Below are positions 34,760-43,640 of a stretch of DNA of 64,000 bases, piece by piece; the stretch's first letter is position 1, and each line of letters begins with the position of its first letter. Source of the stretch: Bacteroidia bacterium (GTDB lineage Bacteria; Bacteroidota; Bacteroidia; UKL13-3); the NCBI GenBank assembly GCA_020049855.1, contig JAGVLJ010000009.1, forward strand, positions 62,001 to 126,000, given 5' to 3'. Position numbers and translations under genes: made by a program. The notes under the pieces were generated by a model. It was not told the origin of the DNA, made no database searches, and saw only the letters and a program-made list of their open reading frames with translations.

Positions 34760-37492
34760 ATGAATAAGTCGCTGGTTTTAGGGGTTATAATTACCGCATC
34801 CATTATCGGGGGGCTTATCTATTATTTTTACAACACGCAGGTTAGTGTACGCGAAACTCCCGCCTTAGAGGCAGTTCCTGATGATGCTGCGATTGTTTTT
34901 GAAATTAATGATGCCTCGCAGGGGTGGGCAAATTTGTATAATACCGGCATGTGGAAGGATTTGAAAAAATCGGATGATTTCAATCAATTCAGCGCAAAAC
35001 TGGTTTCTTTCGATTCAATGGTTTTCAACAATGCCGACTTCCGAAAGGTGTTACAGAACTATAAATTGTTTTTATCTATTCATCCCTCGCCATCAGGAAA
35101 ACTGCAGTACCTATTTGTCATTGAACTTAATAAAAAACTTGACCTTACTTATATTGACAAATGGCTGAAACAAAATGCAGGTAACGGAATTTCGATAGGA
35201 AATCGCGTGTTCAACAAAGTGAAAATTCATGAGTTGGCCGATGAACAAAAGCATCCTTTGCTTTCTTTTACCATTTATGATGGGTTGTTTCTATTCTCCG
35301 AAACAGGTTCTCTGGTTGACGATGCTCTCCGAAAAATGATTTCCGGCACCACCGAACAAAAGAAAATTTTTGAACCTGTACGCATTCTTACAACACCAAA
35401 TGTGCAGGCTAATATTTACCTTAACTATGGCAACCTGCCTGCTTTTTTTCGTTGCTTTAGTAATAAACAAAATCCAACACTGTTTAATTTCATCAGCGAT
35501 TTTGCCAATACATCGGCACTTGATTTACGGGTGAATCAGGCAGGTATTTTACTTACGGGAGTAACCAATACCAGCATCAAAAAATTCAACTACCTCGATT
35601 TATTCCGGCTGCAAATGCCGCAAAAAAATACCATTACCAAAGTAGTTCCAAACTCTACCGCTTTTATGCTGCATATGGGTATAGGAGACCCAGTAGCTTT
35701 TACCAAGGATCTAAAAGAGTTTTTATCTTCAAAAGGATTAACCAATGAATACCGTAGTTTTTCCGATAGCCTTTTTAACATGTATAAAATCAGGGTGGAG
35801 GAAAACCTGATACCTATAATGGGTAATGAAGTGGCTTTGGTGATGAATGAAAATAGTTCGGCTGATTACACCCGCGATATTTATGCAGTGATCAAATCAG
35901 GAAATAAAGAAACCGTCTTACAAAATATTGGAAATCTTAAACGGGCTGTGGCTACCAAAGGAAGTGCCGATTCGGTAGCTATTTCCTATGCAGGAGTTCC
36001 AGTAAGCCGACTGCCGCTGGGCAACTACCTTAAGCTGATTTATGGAGGCATATTCAATGAAATTCAATCTCCTTTTATTGCTGTTCTGGATGAGTATGTG
36101 GTGATGGCCAATAACTATAATACCTTAAAACAGGTGATTGATGGATATAATGACGGGCAAACCCTGATAAACAGCGAGAGTTATAAAACCTATGCCGATA
36201 TCAATGCATCACCGGCTAACGTTTCAGTGATGTTTAATGTGCCTAAATGTTTGTTTTTACCTTCCGTTTGTGGTTCCGAAGGAATCATAAGCAGTATAAG
36301 CCGTAATCAGGGATTTTATAAAAAGTTTGAGTATGTAACCATTCAATACAGCAGCACCAATAATAAAATGTTTTATTCAAACATCAATTACAAATTTGCC
36401 CAGTCATTTACCGAAGAAACCCGCAAGTTGTGGAATGTGCAGTTAGATACTACCCCGGCTATTAAACCTTATGTGCTCTACGATTCGGAAACCCGCCAGT
36501 ATGTGGTGCTGGTGCAGGATGTGCTGAATACCGTTTACCTGTATGAAAATAATGGCAACTTGCGATGGGACAAAAAACTGGAAGGCCGCATTTTGGGCGA
36601 TATTGTAGAGGTCGATGCCATGAACAATGGGCAGAGGCAGTACTTGTTTAATACGGCCGACTATGTGTACTTGCTTGATGCCGCTGGCCGAAATATGCTT
36701 AATTACCCAATGAAATTGGGAGCCAAGGCCTCGGCCGGACTCACCGTTTTAAAACCTGATACCGGAGATATTCGTTATTATATACCTTGTGAAAATCAGA
36801 ATGCATATGGATATTCGGTTAAAGGAAAATTGCTTGATGGATGGAATCCCCGTACCCTTGAGTATAATGTAGCTTATCGCATTCGTACTTTCAGAATTGG
36901 GTTGCGTCAGTATCTCTATTCATCAACCGAGCGAGGCACAATATATATATGGCAGCAAAATGGATTACGGGCTCCATTTAATTATAAAAAATCAACGGTA
37001 TTTACCACGCCATATAGTATTAAAGTTCTAGACACTAGCTCGGCACGTATGTTTGCATTAGATACCAATGGATATATTTTCAGCTATATTTTTGGGGCAA
37101 AGGCCGATTCGCTTAAACCTGTTTTTGTCGGAGTTGGAAATTATATGGAAGCCATTGATGCCGATATGGACGGGCATACCGAATTTTTGGTAGGGGGTAA
37201 GGGCAATTACCGCCTCATTAGCGAACGCGGAAAAGAAATTTCACGTTTTAATGTAGATGATTCGGCAGCCAACGAGCCATTCTTTATTGAGTTGAATGGA
37301 AAACTTAAAATAGGGATTGCTTCGCCCGCCCACAATAAAGTGTATTTATTTCATAGCAATGGGACGGCCTACTCATCATTTCCGGTAAATGGAGTAACTT
37401 CATTTATGATATCTGATTTTTACCAGAATGGCAATCGTTACATGGTGGTAGGAGATAAGCACGGATATATTAACCTGTACCTGCTCAAATAA
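34760..37492 (+). CDS. Large exported/membrane-anchored protein, DUF3352-like with C-terminal propeller-like repeats
   Basis: 910 residues. A signal anchor (VLGVIITASIIGGLIYYFY, residues 6-24) precedes a region to about 560 resembling DUF3352: ALEAVPDDAAIVFEI, repeated stretches around LRVNQAGILLTGVTN, and FIAVLDEYVVMANNY. From about 570 to the end there are repeated strand units with PQQ/FG-GAP character (YLYENNGNLRWDKKLEGRI, YVYLLDAAGRNML, AIDADMDGHTEFLVGG, KVYLFHSNGT), suggesting a beta-propeller. The ligand is unknown. Single-gene unit; a GAATTTTG (one mismatch to -7 consensus) ends 18 nt before the ATG. Its stop lies 3 nt from the converging murI stop. Confidence 0.75.
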   Translation: MNKSLVLGVIITASIIGGLIYYFYNTQVSVRETPALEAVPDDAAIVFEINDASQGWANLYNTGMWKDLKKSDDFNQFSAKLVSFDSMVFNNADFRKVLQNYKLFLSIHPSPSGKLQYLFVIELNKKLDLTYIDKWLKQNAGNGISIGNRVFNKVKIHELADEQKHPLLSFTIYDGLFLFSETGSLVDDALRKMISGTTEQKKIFEPVRILTTPNVQANIYLNYGNLPAFFRCFSNKQNPTLFNFISDFANTSALDLRVNQAGILLTGVTNTSIKKFNYLDLFRLQMPQKNTITKVVPNSTAFMLHMGIGDPVAFTKDLKEFLSSKGLTNEYRSFSDSLFNMYKIRVEENLIPIMGNEVALVMNENSSADYTRDIYAVIKSGNKETVLQNIGNLKRAVATKGSADSVAISYAGVPVSRLPLGNYLKLIYGGIFNEIQSPFIAVLDEYVVMANNYNTLKQVIDGYNDGQTLINSESYKTYADINASPANVSVMFNVPKCLFLPSVCGSEGIISSISRNQGFYKKFEYVTIQYSSTNNKMFYSNINYKFAQSFTEETRKLWNVQLDTTPAIKPYVLYDSETRQYVVLVQDVLNTVYLYENNGNLRWDKKLEGRILGDIVEVDAMNNGQRQYLFNTADYVYLLDAAGRNMLNYPMKLGAKASAGLTVLKPDTGDIRYYIPCENQNAYGYSVKGKLLDGWNPRTLEYNVAYRIRTFRIGLRQYLYSSTERGTIYIWQQNGLRAPFNYKKSTVFTTPYSIKVLDTSSARMFALDTNGYIFSYIFGAKADSLKPVFVGVGNYMEAIDADMDGHTEFLVGGKGNYRLISERGKEISRFNVDDSAANEPFFIELNGKLKIGIASPAHNKVYLFHSNGTAYSSFPVNGVTSFMISDFYQNGNRYMVVGDKHGYINLYLLK

Positions 37493-37495
37493 TTG

Positions 37496-38323
37496 TTACA
37501 GCGCTATATGTTTTGATTGAACTGATTTCCCAAAAAAGAGAGCCGCATGGAGATCGAAATTTTCTGAATCATCTGTGGTTAAAAACTCACAAGTACCTTT
37601 TTTGCTGCATCGGGCTTCCATTTCCGGGTGGCGATACAAGTAACTTCTCAGGCTCTGAGCCACAATTTCTCCCTGAGAGAGAACAGATACCTGTGGGGGT
37701 AAATATTTTTTTATCTTCTCTATAAGTAGCGGATAATGCGTACAGCCCAAAATTACCGTATCGATTAAGGGTGATTGCTGCATCAGGTTGTCAATGTGTT
37801 TTTTTATAAAATAATCAGCACCGATGCTGTTAAATTCATTGTTCTCCACCAGCGGCACCCACATGGGGCAAGCCTCCTGAAATACTTGCACATCGGGAAA
37901 AAATTTGTGCAGTTCAACGGGGTATGATTGCGAAGCTATTGTACCTGCTGTACCCAATACCCCAATATGCTTGCTAGTCGAATAATTTCCGGCCAGTTCA
38001 GTCGTGGGTCTTATAACACCCAATACTCGTAATGAAGCATTTAGTTGCGGTAAATCTTTTTGCTGTATGGTACGTAGTGCTTTGGCCGAGGACGTATTAC
38101 AGGCTAAAATTACCAGACTACATCCGCGGTTAAAAAGCAAGTTTACACACTCAAGGGTGTATTGATACACCGTTTCAAAAGAACGGTTGCCATAGGGGGC
38201 GCGGGCATTATCACCCAGATACAGGTAATCATATTGCGGTAATTGCTGCCTAATTTTTTTTAGCACGGTTAGCCCACCGTAGCCTGAATCAAATACGCCT
38301 ATTGGTCCTGATTTTTCTGACAC
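37496..38323 (-). CDS. murI: Glutamate racemase (MurI)
   Basis: Makes D-glutamate for peptidoglycan by cofactor-independent two-base racemisation. The 275-residue protein has IGVFDSGYGGLTVLKKI (Asp12), the first catalytic Cys75 in ILACNTSSA and the second Cys194 in ILGCTHYPLL. Length is normal. The start codon is GTG at 38323. A CATCTTTG on the minus strand, one mismatch from the -7 consensus, ends 4 nt before it, the same geometry as ruvB and the DagK-like gene. Confidence 0.96.
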   Translation of the reverse strand: MSEKSGPIGVFDSGYGGLTVLKKIRQQLPQYDYLYLGDNARAPYGNRSFETVYQYTLECVNLLFNRGCSLVILACNTSSAKALRTIQQKDLPQLNASLRVLGVIRPTTELAGNYSTSKHIGVLGTAGTIASQSYPVELHKFFPDVQVFQEACPMWVPLVENNEFNSIGADYFIKKHIDNLMQQSPLIDTVILGCTHYPLLIEKIKKYLPPQVSVLSQGEIVAQSLRSYLYRHPEMEARCSKKGTCEFLTTDDSENFDLHAALFFGKSVQSKHIAL

Positions 38324-38327
38324 GTAC

Positions 38328-38335
38328 CAAAGATG
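38328..38335 (-). promoter_or_regulatory. Candidate -7 element for murI
   Basis: CATCTTTG on the minus strand (one mismatch to TAnnTTTG) ends 4 nt before the GTG start codon at 38323. Confidence 0.45.
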
Positions 38336-38712
38336 CGCTAAAGCAGTTTTTTTTCCAAATGCAATATTTGCGGCAGGGTTAAATATTCGGTATGATCTGG
38401 GTATCTCTAAATCTTTTTTCGATTGTAACAGCTATAGGGAGGTTTATAAATTGGTTACGGGATTATTTGGTAAGGTTGGATGTGGCACAGGGTAAATAAC
38501 AATGTCCTAACTACGTTGATTAATTATATTATCTTACGAAGGCAACCCTTCGTTCGGGTTACTGATTAAGTCTAAAAAATGTAAACTTACTCTTAATGAA
38601 GGTCAGAAATGTTAATTCCGGTACAAAAGATTTTGCTTTAGCTTACTTGATGCGTTGTATAAATATTAAGTTAATAACCTAACATTGTACTAATTATCAT
38701 TAGTAATTGAAT
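38336..38712. other. Divergent intergenic region, no gene assigned
   Basis: About 377 nt between murI (minus) and the DinB-like gene (plus). I see no gene or RNA. A small hairpin ACGAAGG-CAAC-CCTTCGT lies at 38536-38553 (7-bp stem, 4-nt loop) without a U-tract on either strand; its role is unknown. Confidence 0.45.
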
Positions 38713-39171
38713 ATGAGTATTGCAAAACAGATAGCTGGGCACTTACGTGGCATTTATTTTGGCGGCAACTGGACGGTGTCTAGCCTGAAAGAACACCTAA
38801 GTGATATTACCTGGCAACAAGCAACCACCAGGGTGCATGGTTTTAATTCAATTGTTTCACTCACATGCCATAGCACATATTATGTAAAGGCTCTTATCAA
38901 TGTGTTACAAGGCGGGACATTAGAGGCAAAAGACGAGTTTAGTTTTATCACCCCCCCCATTAACTTGCAACAGGATTGGGAACAACTGTTGGCTAACTTA
39001 TGGATAGAAGCAGAGCATGCAGCTAGTTTAATAGAGCAATTACCCGACTCCCGGTTCACTGAGAATTTTACTGACGAAAAGTACGGAAGTTATTACCGAA
39101 ACATACAGGGCATCATAGAGCATTTGCATTATCATCTTGGGCAAATGGTGCTGATAAAGAAAATACTTTAG
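38713..39171 (+). CDS. DinB-like / DUF1572 four-helix protein
   Basis: 152 residues starting MSIAKQIAGHLRGIYFGGNW. It has the DinB-like four-helix bundle with the usual His positions: SLTCHSTYYVKAL in the second helix and IEHLHYHLGQMVLIKK in the last. Members of this superfamily bind a divalent metal and many are bacillithiol- or thiol-dependent transferases, but the function of this one is unknown. The frame has an in-frame TTG two codons earlier (38707), but the ATG at 38713 is preferred. A perfect inverted repeat follows 88 nt after the stop. Confidence 0.8.
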   Translation: MSIAKQIAGHLRGIYFGGNWTVSSLKEHLSDITWQQATTRVHGFNSIVSLTCHSTYYVKALINVLQGGTLEAKDEFSFITPPINLQQDWEQLLANLWIEAEHAASLIEQLPDSRFTENFTDEKYGSYYRNIQGIIEHLHYHLGQMVLIKKIL

Positions 39172-39258
39172 GAGAGCGATCAAAGTACCTTGTTGTAAAA
39201 GGAGTCAGAATTGTTTTATGAAGTAAATTGAAACCTCAATTTCAAAGTAAGAAAAAAC

Positions 39259-39286
39259 AAAACCCCGCTTGTACAAGCGGGGTTTT
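39259..39286 (-). terminator. Perfect palindromic terminator, chiefly for the T9SS cargo gene
   Basis: AAAACCCCGCTTG (39259-39271) and CAAGCGGGGTTTT (39274-39286) form a GC-rich 13-bp arm pair around TA. On the minus strand the stem is followed by further Ts (TTTTGTTTTTT), a good U-tract; on the plus strand only TTTT follows. It is probably bidirectional but strongest for the minus-strand gene ending at 39310. Confidence 0.9.
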
Positions 39287-39309
39287 AGGTCAATGTTTTA
39301 AGGTTTAGC

Positions 39310-40449
39310 TTAATGGGTTATAATTAATTTAAGGTTGGTGATTTCGGTTCCCTGGGTCACCCGTACTAAGTACACTCCGGCTTGCAACCTGTTTGCCGGA
39401 ATCGCCCATTCATTATTTTCAAATACCATTTGCACAGGAACAACTTTTCCGTTAAGATCAGAAATCATAACAGTTGAGGATGTATTGCTGTTTACCGTGA
39501 GGCGAACGGTAGTATTGGCCGGATTTGGATAAAGAGTGAGGGGAGTTCCGGTAGCAATATTTTTTATGGAACTTGGAAGTCCTGCACTTACACAAGTGTC
39601 TTTTTTGGTAAGTTCATAATTGCCGTTGGTGTAAGTATAGCTAAAGTTAAACCCATTGTTGTTGGCAAGGTAATAGGTGCTGTCTTTCCCTGTTGGAAGC
39701 CATCCGCTACTATAAATTTCATAAAACCTCACTAATCTGCGGTTAGAAGCGTTGTAGGTAATTGTTTCGCGGTAATTGTTTACCGGACCGGGATATGAGA
39801 TACGCAGCTCCTCTATCTTGTTTCCGTTTCCGTCATAGGTAAAATCCGCCTGATTGGTTAAATCCCAGACTGATGTACCATCATTGTAGGTGTATTCTTC
39901 CTGCTTAGTTACTTTACCGTTTCCATTGTAGGTAAATACATATTTATCTCTCCATTTCATACTGCCACTGTTTTTTGAACGTCTGGTTGATGTAAGCATC
40001 TTTCCTGTACCATCGTAAGTGTAAAAATGTGCTTCAGATGAATCATATACGCCAGGGATTAATTGCATAAGCGAGGCTTCGGCAATTACATAACCGTTGC
40101 CATCATAAGTTATGCGGGAAACGCTGTTAAATGTTGAAGTTCCAACCCGTATACTGCTGGTGGCCGAGTCGGCTTTATTATTGGCATTGTAGTAAACGGT
40201 TATATTGTAAAGATCAACCCCGTTGGTGTCATACGAAATTAATTTTGAGAGAAAATTGTTTGCATTTAACTTAAAAGCTGTAGAGCCATCGTAAACCAAT
40301 TGGTTGTTTCTTACTTTCATGGTTACGGTAGAGTCGCAGGCACCTGTTAATGCTACATTAATAAAAGGCATGGTAATTTGATTTTTTTGTGCCAGCAGTA
40401 ATTGGCAACTACCAAGCATAAGCGCAATGTTGAGTATTGTTTTTTTCAT
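39310..40449 (-). CDS. T9SS-secreted protein with YD/RHS-like repeats and type A sorting domain
   Basis: 379 residues from ATG 40449 (signal peptide KKTILNIALMLGSCQLLLAQ). The centre has repeated strands of the RHS/YD type: TYDGNGYVIAEASL, YTYDGTGKMLTS, FTYNGNGKVTKQEEYTY, FTYDGNGNKIEELRISY. The C-terminal 75 residues are a T9SS type A sorting domain: LTLYPNPANTTVRLTV, VMISDLNGKVV, RLQAGVYLVRVTQG. The protein is therefore exported by Sec and then by the type IX system, which must be encoded elsewhere. The frame runs up to 40605, but the signal peptide fixes the start. A TACCTTTA element ends 20 nt upstream, and a strong terminator follows. Confidence 0.88.
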   Translation of the reverse strand: MKKTILNIALMLGSCQLLLAQKNQITMPFINVALTGACDSTVTMKVRNNQLVYDGSTAFKLNANNFLSKLISYDTNGVDLYNITVYYNANNKADSATSSIRVGTSTFNSVSRITYDGNGYVIAEASLMQLIPGVYDSSEAHFYTYDGTGKMLTSTRRSKNSGSMKWRDKYVFTYNGNGKVTKQEEYTYNDGTSVWDLTNQADFTYDGNGNKIEELRISYPGPVNNYRETITYNASNRRLVRFYEIYSSGWLPTGKDSTYYLANNNGFNFSYTYTNGNYELTKKDTCVSAGLPSSIKNIATGTPLTLYPNPANTTVRLTVNSNTSSTVMISDLNGKVVPVQMVFENNEWAIPANRLQAGVYLVRVTQGTEITNLKLIITH

Positions 40450-40469
40450 TTTGGAGTTATTTAATGGAG

Positions 40470-40477
40470 TAAAGGTA
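40470..40477 (-). promoter_or_regulatory. Candidate -7 element for the T9SS cargo gene
   Basis: TACCTTTA on the minus strand (last base differs from TAnnTTTG) ends 20 nt before the ATG at 40449. Confidence 0.4.
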
Positions 40478-40699
40478 ATGAGGATTATAATGAATGTGAA
40501 AAGCAGAGATAGGCTGTTGGGCGATAAAATCGGGGTGTTGAAAGAATTGCTCACACTGAACGGGTAAAATCTACTGGTAAATTCAGTTGTTCCCGACCAG
40601 TACAATCAAAAATGGTAGAACTTTGTTTTCTCAAATTTTATATCAAATTTTACACGCATAGATATATAGCACAAATACAGTAATCACAAGTAAGCAGCC

Positions 40700-41761
40700 G
40701 TGAAACAAAAATTACCATATTATGAGCATTTGGATGGGTTACGTGGGTTGGCTGCGCTTATGGTGCTTGTATTTCACTTTTTCCGGCATCCGGTTACGGC
40801 TTATATTTCTACCGACAGGTTTAGTAAACTCACCGAATTCACCCAGCACGGGGTTTCCTTATTTTTTATATTGTCAGGTTTTGTGATTACCCGTATTCTT
40901 ATAAATACCCAAAACGAAACAAACTATTTCAGGCAATTTTACCGGAAACGGGTGTTACGGATTTTTCCTCTTTATTATGCCTTTCTGTTAATATGGTATT
41001 TTGTTATGCCCTTTATTGTTTCAGGTAAATCAGCCATTATTACTCCGTTTTTAAATCAATTACCATTTTATACGGGGCTTCAAAATATGGAATGGCTCAC
41101 CGGATTAGTACCTTATGGTCCCGGACATTACTGGTCGCTTGCCATCGAAGAACATTTTTACCTAATGTGGCCGCTTGTGGTCTATATTACCCCAAATAAA
41201 TACCTGAAACATCTTATCATTTTATTGGTTCTGCTGGCTATTCCGTTAAAAATATTTTTTTTGTTGCATGACATTCCTGTTGACCGTAATTCCTTTGCAC
41301 GGTTTGACCAATTGCTTTTAGGAGCCTTATTAGCCTGCTACGAATTGGAAGGAGCACTTAAAAGGGATAACCAAATTTTTAAGCGACTTTTTCAATTACT
41401 GCTACAAGGTATGGTACTTTTAATTTTCTGCCTGTACATTAATCAAAATGCCATTCCTGTATTAAAAGAAACAGCGAAATATACTTTTCTTGGCTTGTTG
41501 TTCTTTTCCCTTATCGGGTTGCTTATACTGCATCCTGAAACAAATTTTTATAATGGGTGGTTACGGTTTAAATTAGTGCAATGGCTTGGTAAAATAAGTT
41601 ATGGAATATATGTATGGCATATATTGGTTTTAAATGTGGCAGCGCGTTATTTTACAACCGGAATTATAGCTTTGGATATGGGGATTTGTGTTTTTCTTAC
41701 AATAGGTATTGCTCACCTCAGTTATTTTTACTTTGAACGAAGGGTGCAAAAATACAGATGA
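40700..41761 (+). CDS. Acyltransferase 3 family membrane protein (OafA/YrhL-like)
   Basis: 353-residue integral membrane acyltransferase with about ten hydrophobic segments. It has the N-terminal HLDGLRGLAALMVLVFHFF with the catalytic His, HGVSLFFILSGFVITRIL, the Arg-rich YRKRVLRIFPLYYAF, and YWSLAIEEHFYLMWPL. It transfers acetyl or another acyl group to a surface sugar or lipid; the acceptor is not predictable. It has no SGNH hydrolase domain, unlike OatA. The start is GTG at 40700. It is a single gene that converges on the next with a 10-nt gap. Confidence 0.9.
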   Translation: MKQKLPYYEHLDGLRGLAALMVLVFHFFRHPVTAYISTDRFSKLTEFTQHGVSLFFILSGFVITRILINTQNETNYFRQFYRKRVLRIFPLYYAFLLIWYFVMPFIVSGKSAIITPFLNQLPFYTGLQNMEWLTGLVPYGPGHYWSLAIEEHFYLMWPLVVYITPNKYLKHLIILLVLLAIPLKIFFLLHDIPVDRNSFARFDQLLLGALLACYELEGALKRDNQIFKRLFQLLLQGMVLLIFCLYINQNAIPVLKETAKYTFLGLLFFSLIGLLILHPETNFYNGWLRFKLVQWLGKISYGIYVWHILVLNVAARYFTTGIIALDMGICVFLTIGIAHLSYFYFERRVQKYR

Positions 41762-41771
41762 TGTTGAGGGC

Positions 41772-42290
41772 TTAATTTACCCTTTCCACCCGTATTTCTT
41801 TCAGGTTTTTCAGGTATCGTCTTCCGCTTAGAGAATCGCTTTTGGATATGAGTAAAATCCGTTCAGGCATATCTTTAAGTTTCACCCCGTTTTTTTCGGT
41901 AATCAGATAAACATTATTCCCTACTTCGGTATTGAACAGTTCATTCCACGAGAATACCACCTGATGGGTATCGGCCGAGATACACACAATGTAAAAAGCA
42001 TTCAACTCATGAGGTTTAGTGGTGAATATGCCTGCTTTGATGAGTAAAGGCTTTAACGGAACTCCGTTTACCTGTTTAATTTCCTCTTTCACTTCGCCCC
42101 GGTGATTGGTGATTAAAACATTTCCAACCGGTTTCTCTCCAAGTGATATAAGATCAGAAAGTGTTACAGTGAGTTCATTTTTTACTTGCCCGGTTATCGA
42201 AAACGAGTTAGTGGGTTGTGGTTCGTAATGGTACCATCCGGATAACACAAGAGTAAAACACAAAAGGAGAGGATAAATCAGGTTGCGCAT
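41772..42290 (-). CDS. Small exported protein with molybdopterin-oxidoreductase-like fold
   Basis: 172 residues with a signal peptide (RNLIYPLLLCFTLVLSG). The region FSITGQVKNELTVTLSDLISLGE and VNGVPLKPLLIKAGI...NAFYIVCISADTHQVVFSWNELF resembles the sulfite-oxidase-type molybdopterin-binding fold, but it is much shorter. I do not see the pterin-binding Cys at its usual place, so catalysis is doubtful. It may be a binding or structural domain. The frame extends to a GTG at 42308 inside the upstream gene, but the ATG at 42290 fits the signal peptide. It lies 8 nt after the methyltransferase-like gene in the glyA operon. Confidence 0.65.
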   Translation of the reverse strand: MRNLIYPLLLCFTLVLSGWYHYEPQPTNSFSITGQVKNELTVTLSDLISLGEKPVGNVLITNHRGEVKEEIKQVNGVPLKPLLIKAGIFTTKPHELNAFYIVCISADTHQVVFSWNELFNTEVGNNVYLITEKNGVKLKDMPERILLISKSDSLSGRRYLKNLKEIRVERVN

Positions 42291-42298
42291 ACGATTGG

Positions 42299-42787
42299 TT
42301 ATAACCACCGCCTTGATTTCTTTAAATACGAAAGGTATTCATCTCCAAATTTTTTCTTTAGATGAGGCTCCTCTAATTTTACTACTACCCAATGAAAAAA
42401 AGCAAATACCACGATTGCATATATGAATATGAAAAGATTTTCTTCGAAGTAGGCTAGCCCTATTATAAACAAACACACACTTAAATACATAGGGTTACGG
42501 GAAAGCTTATACAACCCGCTGGTCACCGTTTTTTTAGGCTCTTCTCCCAGTAAGAAGGAAAGTTTTTTGGTAAACCATACGGCCGGAGTACCCTTTCCCT
42601 GCACCACAAATGCCAGCACGCACCACAAGTAAATGAGTAACGCAACAGCCATAAGAACAAGTGAGATGCGAAATGACCAGATGCCACAATTGAGGTAGTA
42701 GTGGGGCAATAGGTAGCGTGGTATTACTACCGCTACCGTAGCGGGTATAAGCAAAGAGAAAATAAGCGAACGGATTAGCGTTGCCAT
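42299..42787 (-). CDS. Isoprenylcysteine carboxyl methyltransferase-like (PEMT/ICMT) membrane protein
   Basis: 162-residue membrane protein with four or five hydrophobic segments. The C-terminal GLYKLSRNPMYLSVCLFIIG and EEPHLKKKFGDEYLSYLKKSRRWL form the SAM-binding signature of the ICMT/PEMT superfamily (RNPMY and the EE..L...FG..Y..Y block). In bacteria these methylate small molecules or lipids; the substrate is unknown. The frame runs to 42844 within the TPR gene, but the ATG at 42787, 4 nt after the TPR stop, is the natural start. It is part of the glyA-TPR-methyltransferase operon. Confidence 0.82.
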   Translation of the reverse strand: MATLIRSLIFSLLIPATVAVVIPRYLLPHYYLNCGIWSFRISLVLMAVALLIYLWCVLAFVVQGKGTPAVWFTKKLSFLLGEEPKKTVTSGLYKLSRNPMYLSVCLFIIGLAYFEENLFIFIYAIVVFAFFHWVVVKLEEPHLKKKFGDEYLSYLKKSRRWL

Positions 42788-42791
42788 ATAT

Positions 42792-43640
42792 TTATTTATT
42801 GAAAAAATCTTTACAATATTTCTGTAAAAAACCTTTGGCCGCACTGTTCCCGATTACTTCGGCAGTTTTGAAATCTTCACAGGCTCCTTCTCCGTCTTTT
42901 ATTGATAAACGGGCAAAAGCACGATTGATGAGGACTACAGTATTGCCCGGGTATTTTTTTAGAATAGAAGAGTAGTCATCAATGGCACCTTTTACATCTT
43001 TAAAGAATTTTTTGCAGGAGGCTCGGTTGTTAAAAGCTTTCATCTGAAACAAATCCGGATTAAGGATAATTACCGTGTCATAGTCAGCCATGGCACTGCG
43101 ATAATTGCCCATTGTTTCATAGATTAATGCGCGTTGAAAATGATATTCGGCATTTTTCTTTTCATAAAAAATGGCATTGTTTAAATCGGAGAGTGCCTCG
43201 TCATTGAATCCGTTGTTAAATAAAATTACTCCTCGATTAAAATAGCCTTTGGCATAATTAGGTTTGCTCAATACTGCTGCATTCACATCTCTAAATGCAG
43301 CTAGGGTATCGCCCATTTCGTAATAGTTTAGTCCGCGCATTAAATAGGCCTCGTGGTCTTTTGGAAAATGAGTGATTACCTGAGTAAAATGTTCATTAGC
43401 GGTTTTCAATTGTTTTAAGTTAGTGTATGCAATCCCCAACCCCATATGGCATTCAATAAAATTAGGCTCGGTTTTCAGGGCTTTATTAAACCGAACAATG
43501 CATTCATTGTATTTTCCATTATTCAATAAACCATTTGCTACATCATATTGTTGCCTAGCTACGGGGTTTATTTTATTGTTTTGGGCAATAGAATCTCCTG
43601 AAATAGCACAACAAGCAAGAATAAAAAATAGTTTACGCAT
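42792..43640 (-). CDS. Exported tetratricopeptide repeat protein
   Basis: 282 residues: a signal peptide ([19 protein letters not shown]) and about seven TPR units filling the mature chain, for example [40 protein letters not shown] and [21 protein letters not shown]. It is probably a periplasmic scaffold. The ATG overlaps the glyA stop region by 8 nt, so translation is coupled to glyA. Confidence 0.88.
   Translation of the reverse strand: MRKLFFILACCAISGDSIAQNNKINPVARQQYDVANGLLNNGKYNECIVRFNKALKTEPNFIECHMGLGIAYTNLKQLKTANEHFTQVITHFPKDHEAYLMRGLNYYEMGDTLAAFRDVNAAVLSKPNYAKGYFNRGVILFNNGFNDEALSDLNNAIFYEKKNAEYHFQRALIYETMGNYRSAMADYDTVIILNPDLFQMKAFNNRASCKKFFKDVKGAIDDYSSILKKYPGNTVVLINRAFARLSIKDGEGACEDFKTAEVIGNSAAKGFLQKYCKDFFNK

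Noticed and set aside
40450-40605. N-terminal extension of the T9SS cargo protein
   Set aside because: The extension precedes a perfect signal peptide and contains the TACCTTTA promoter element.
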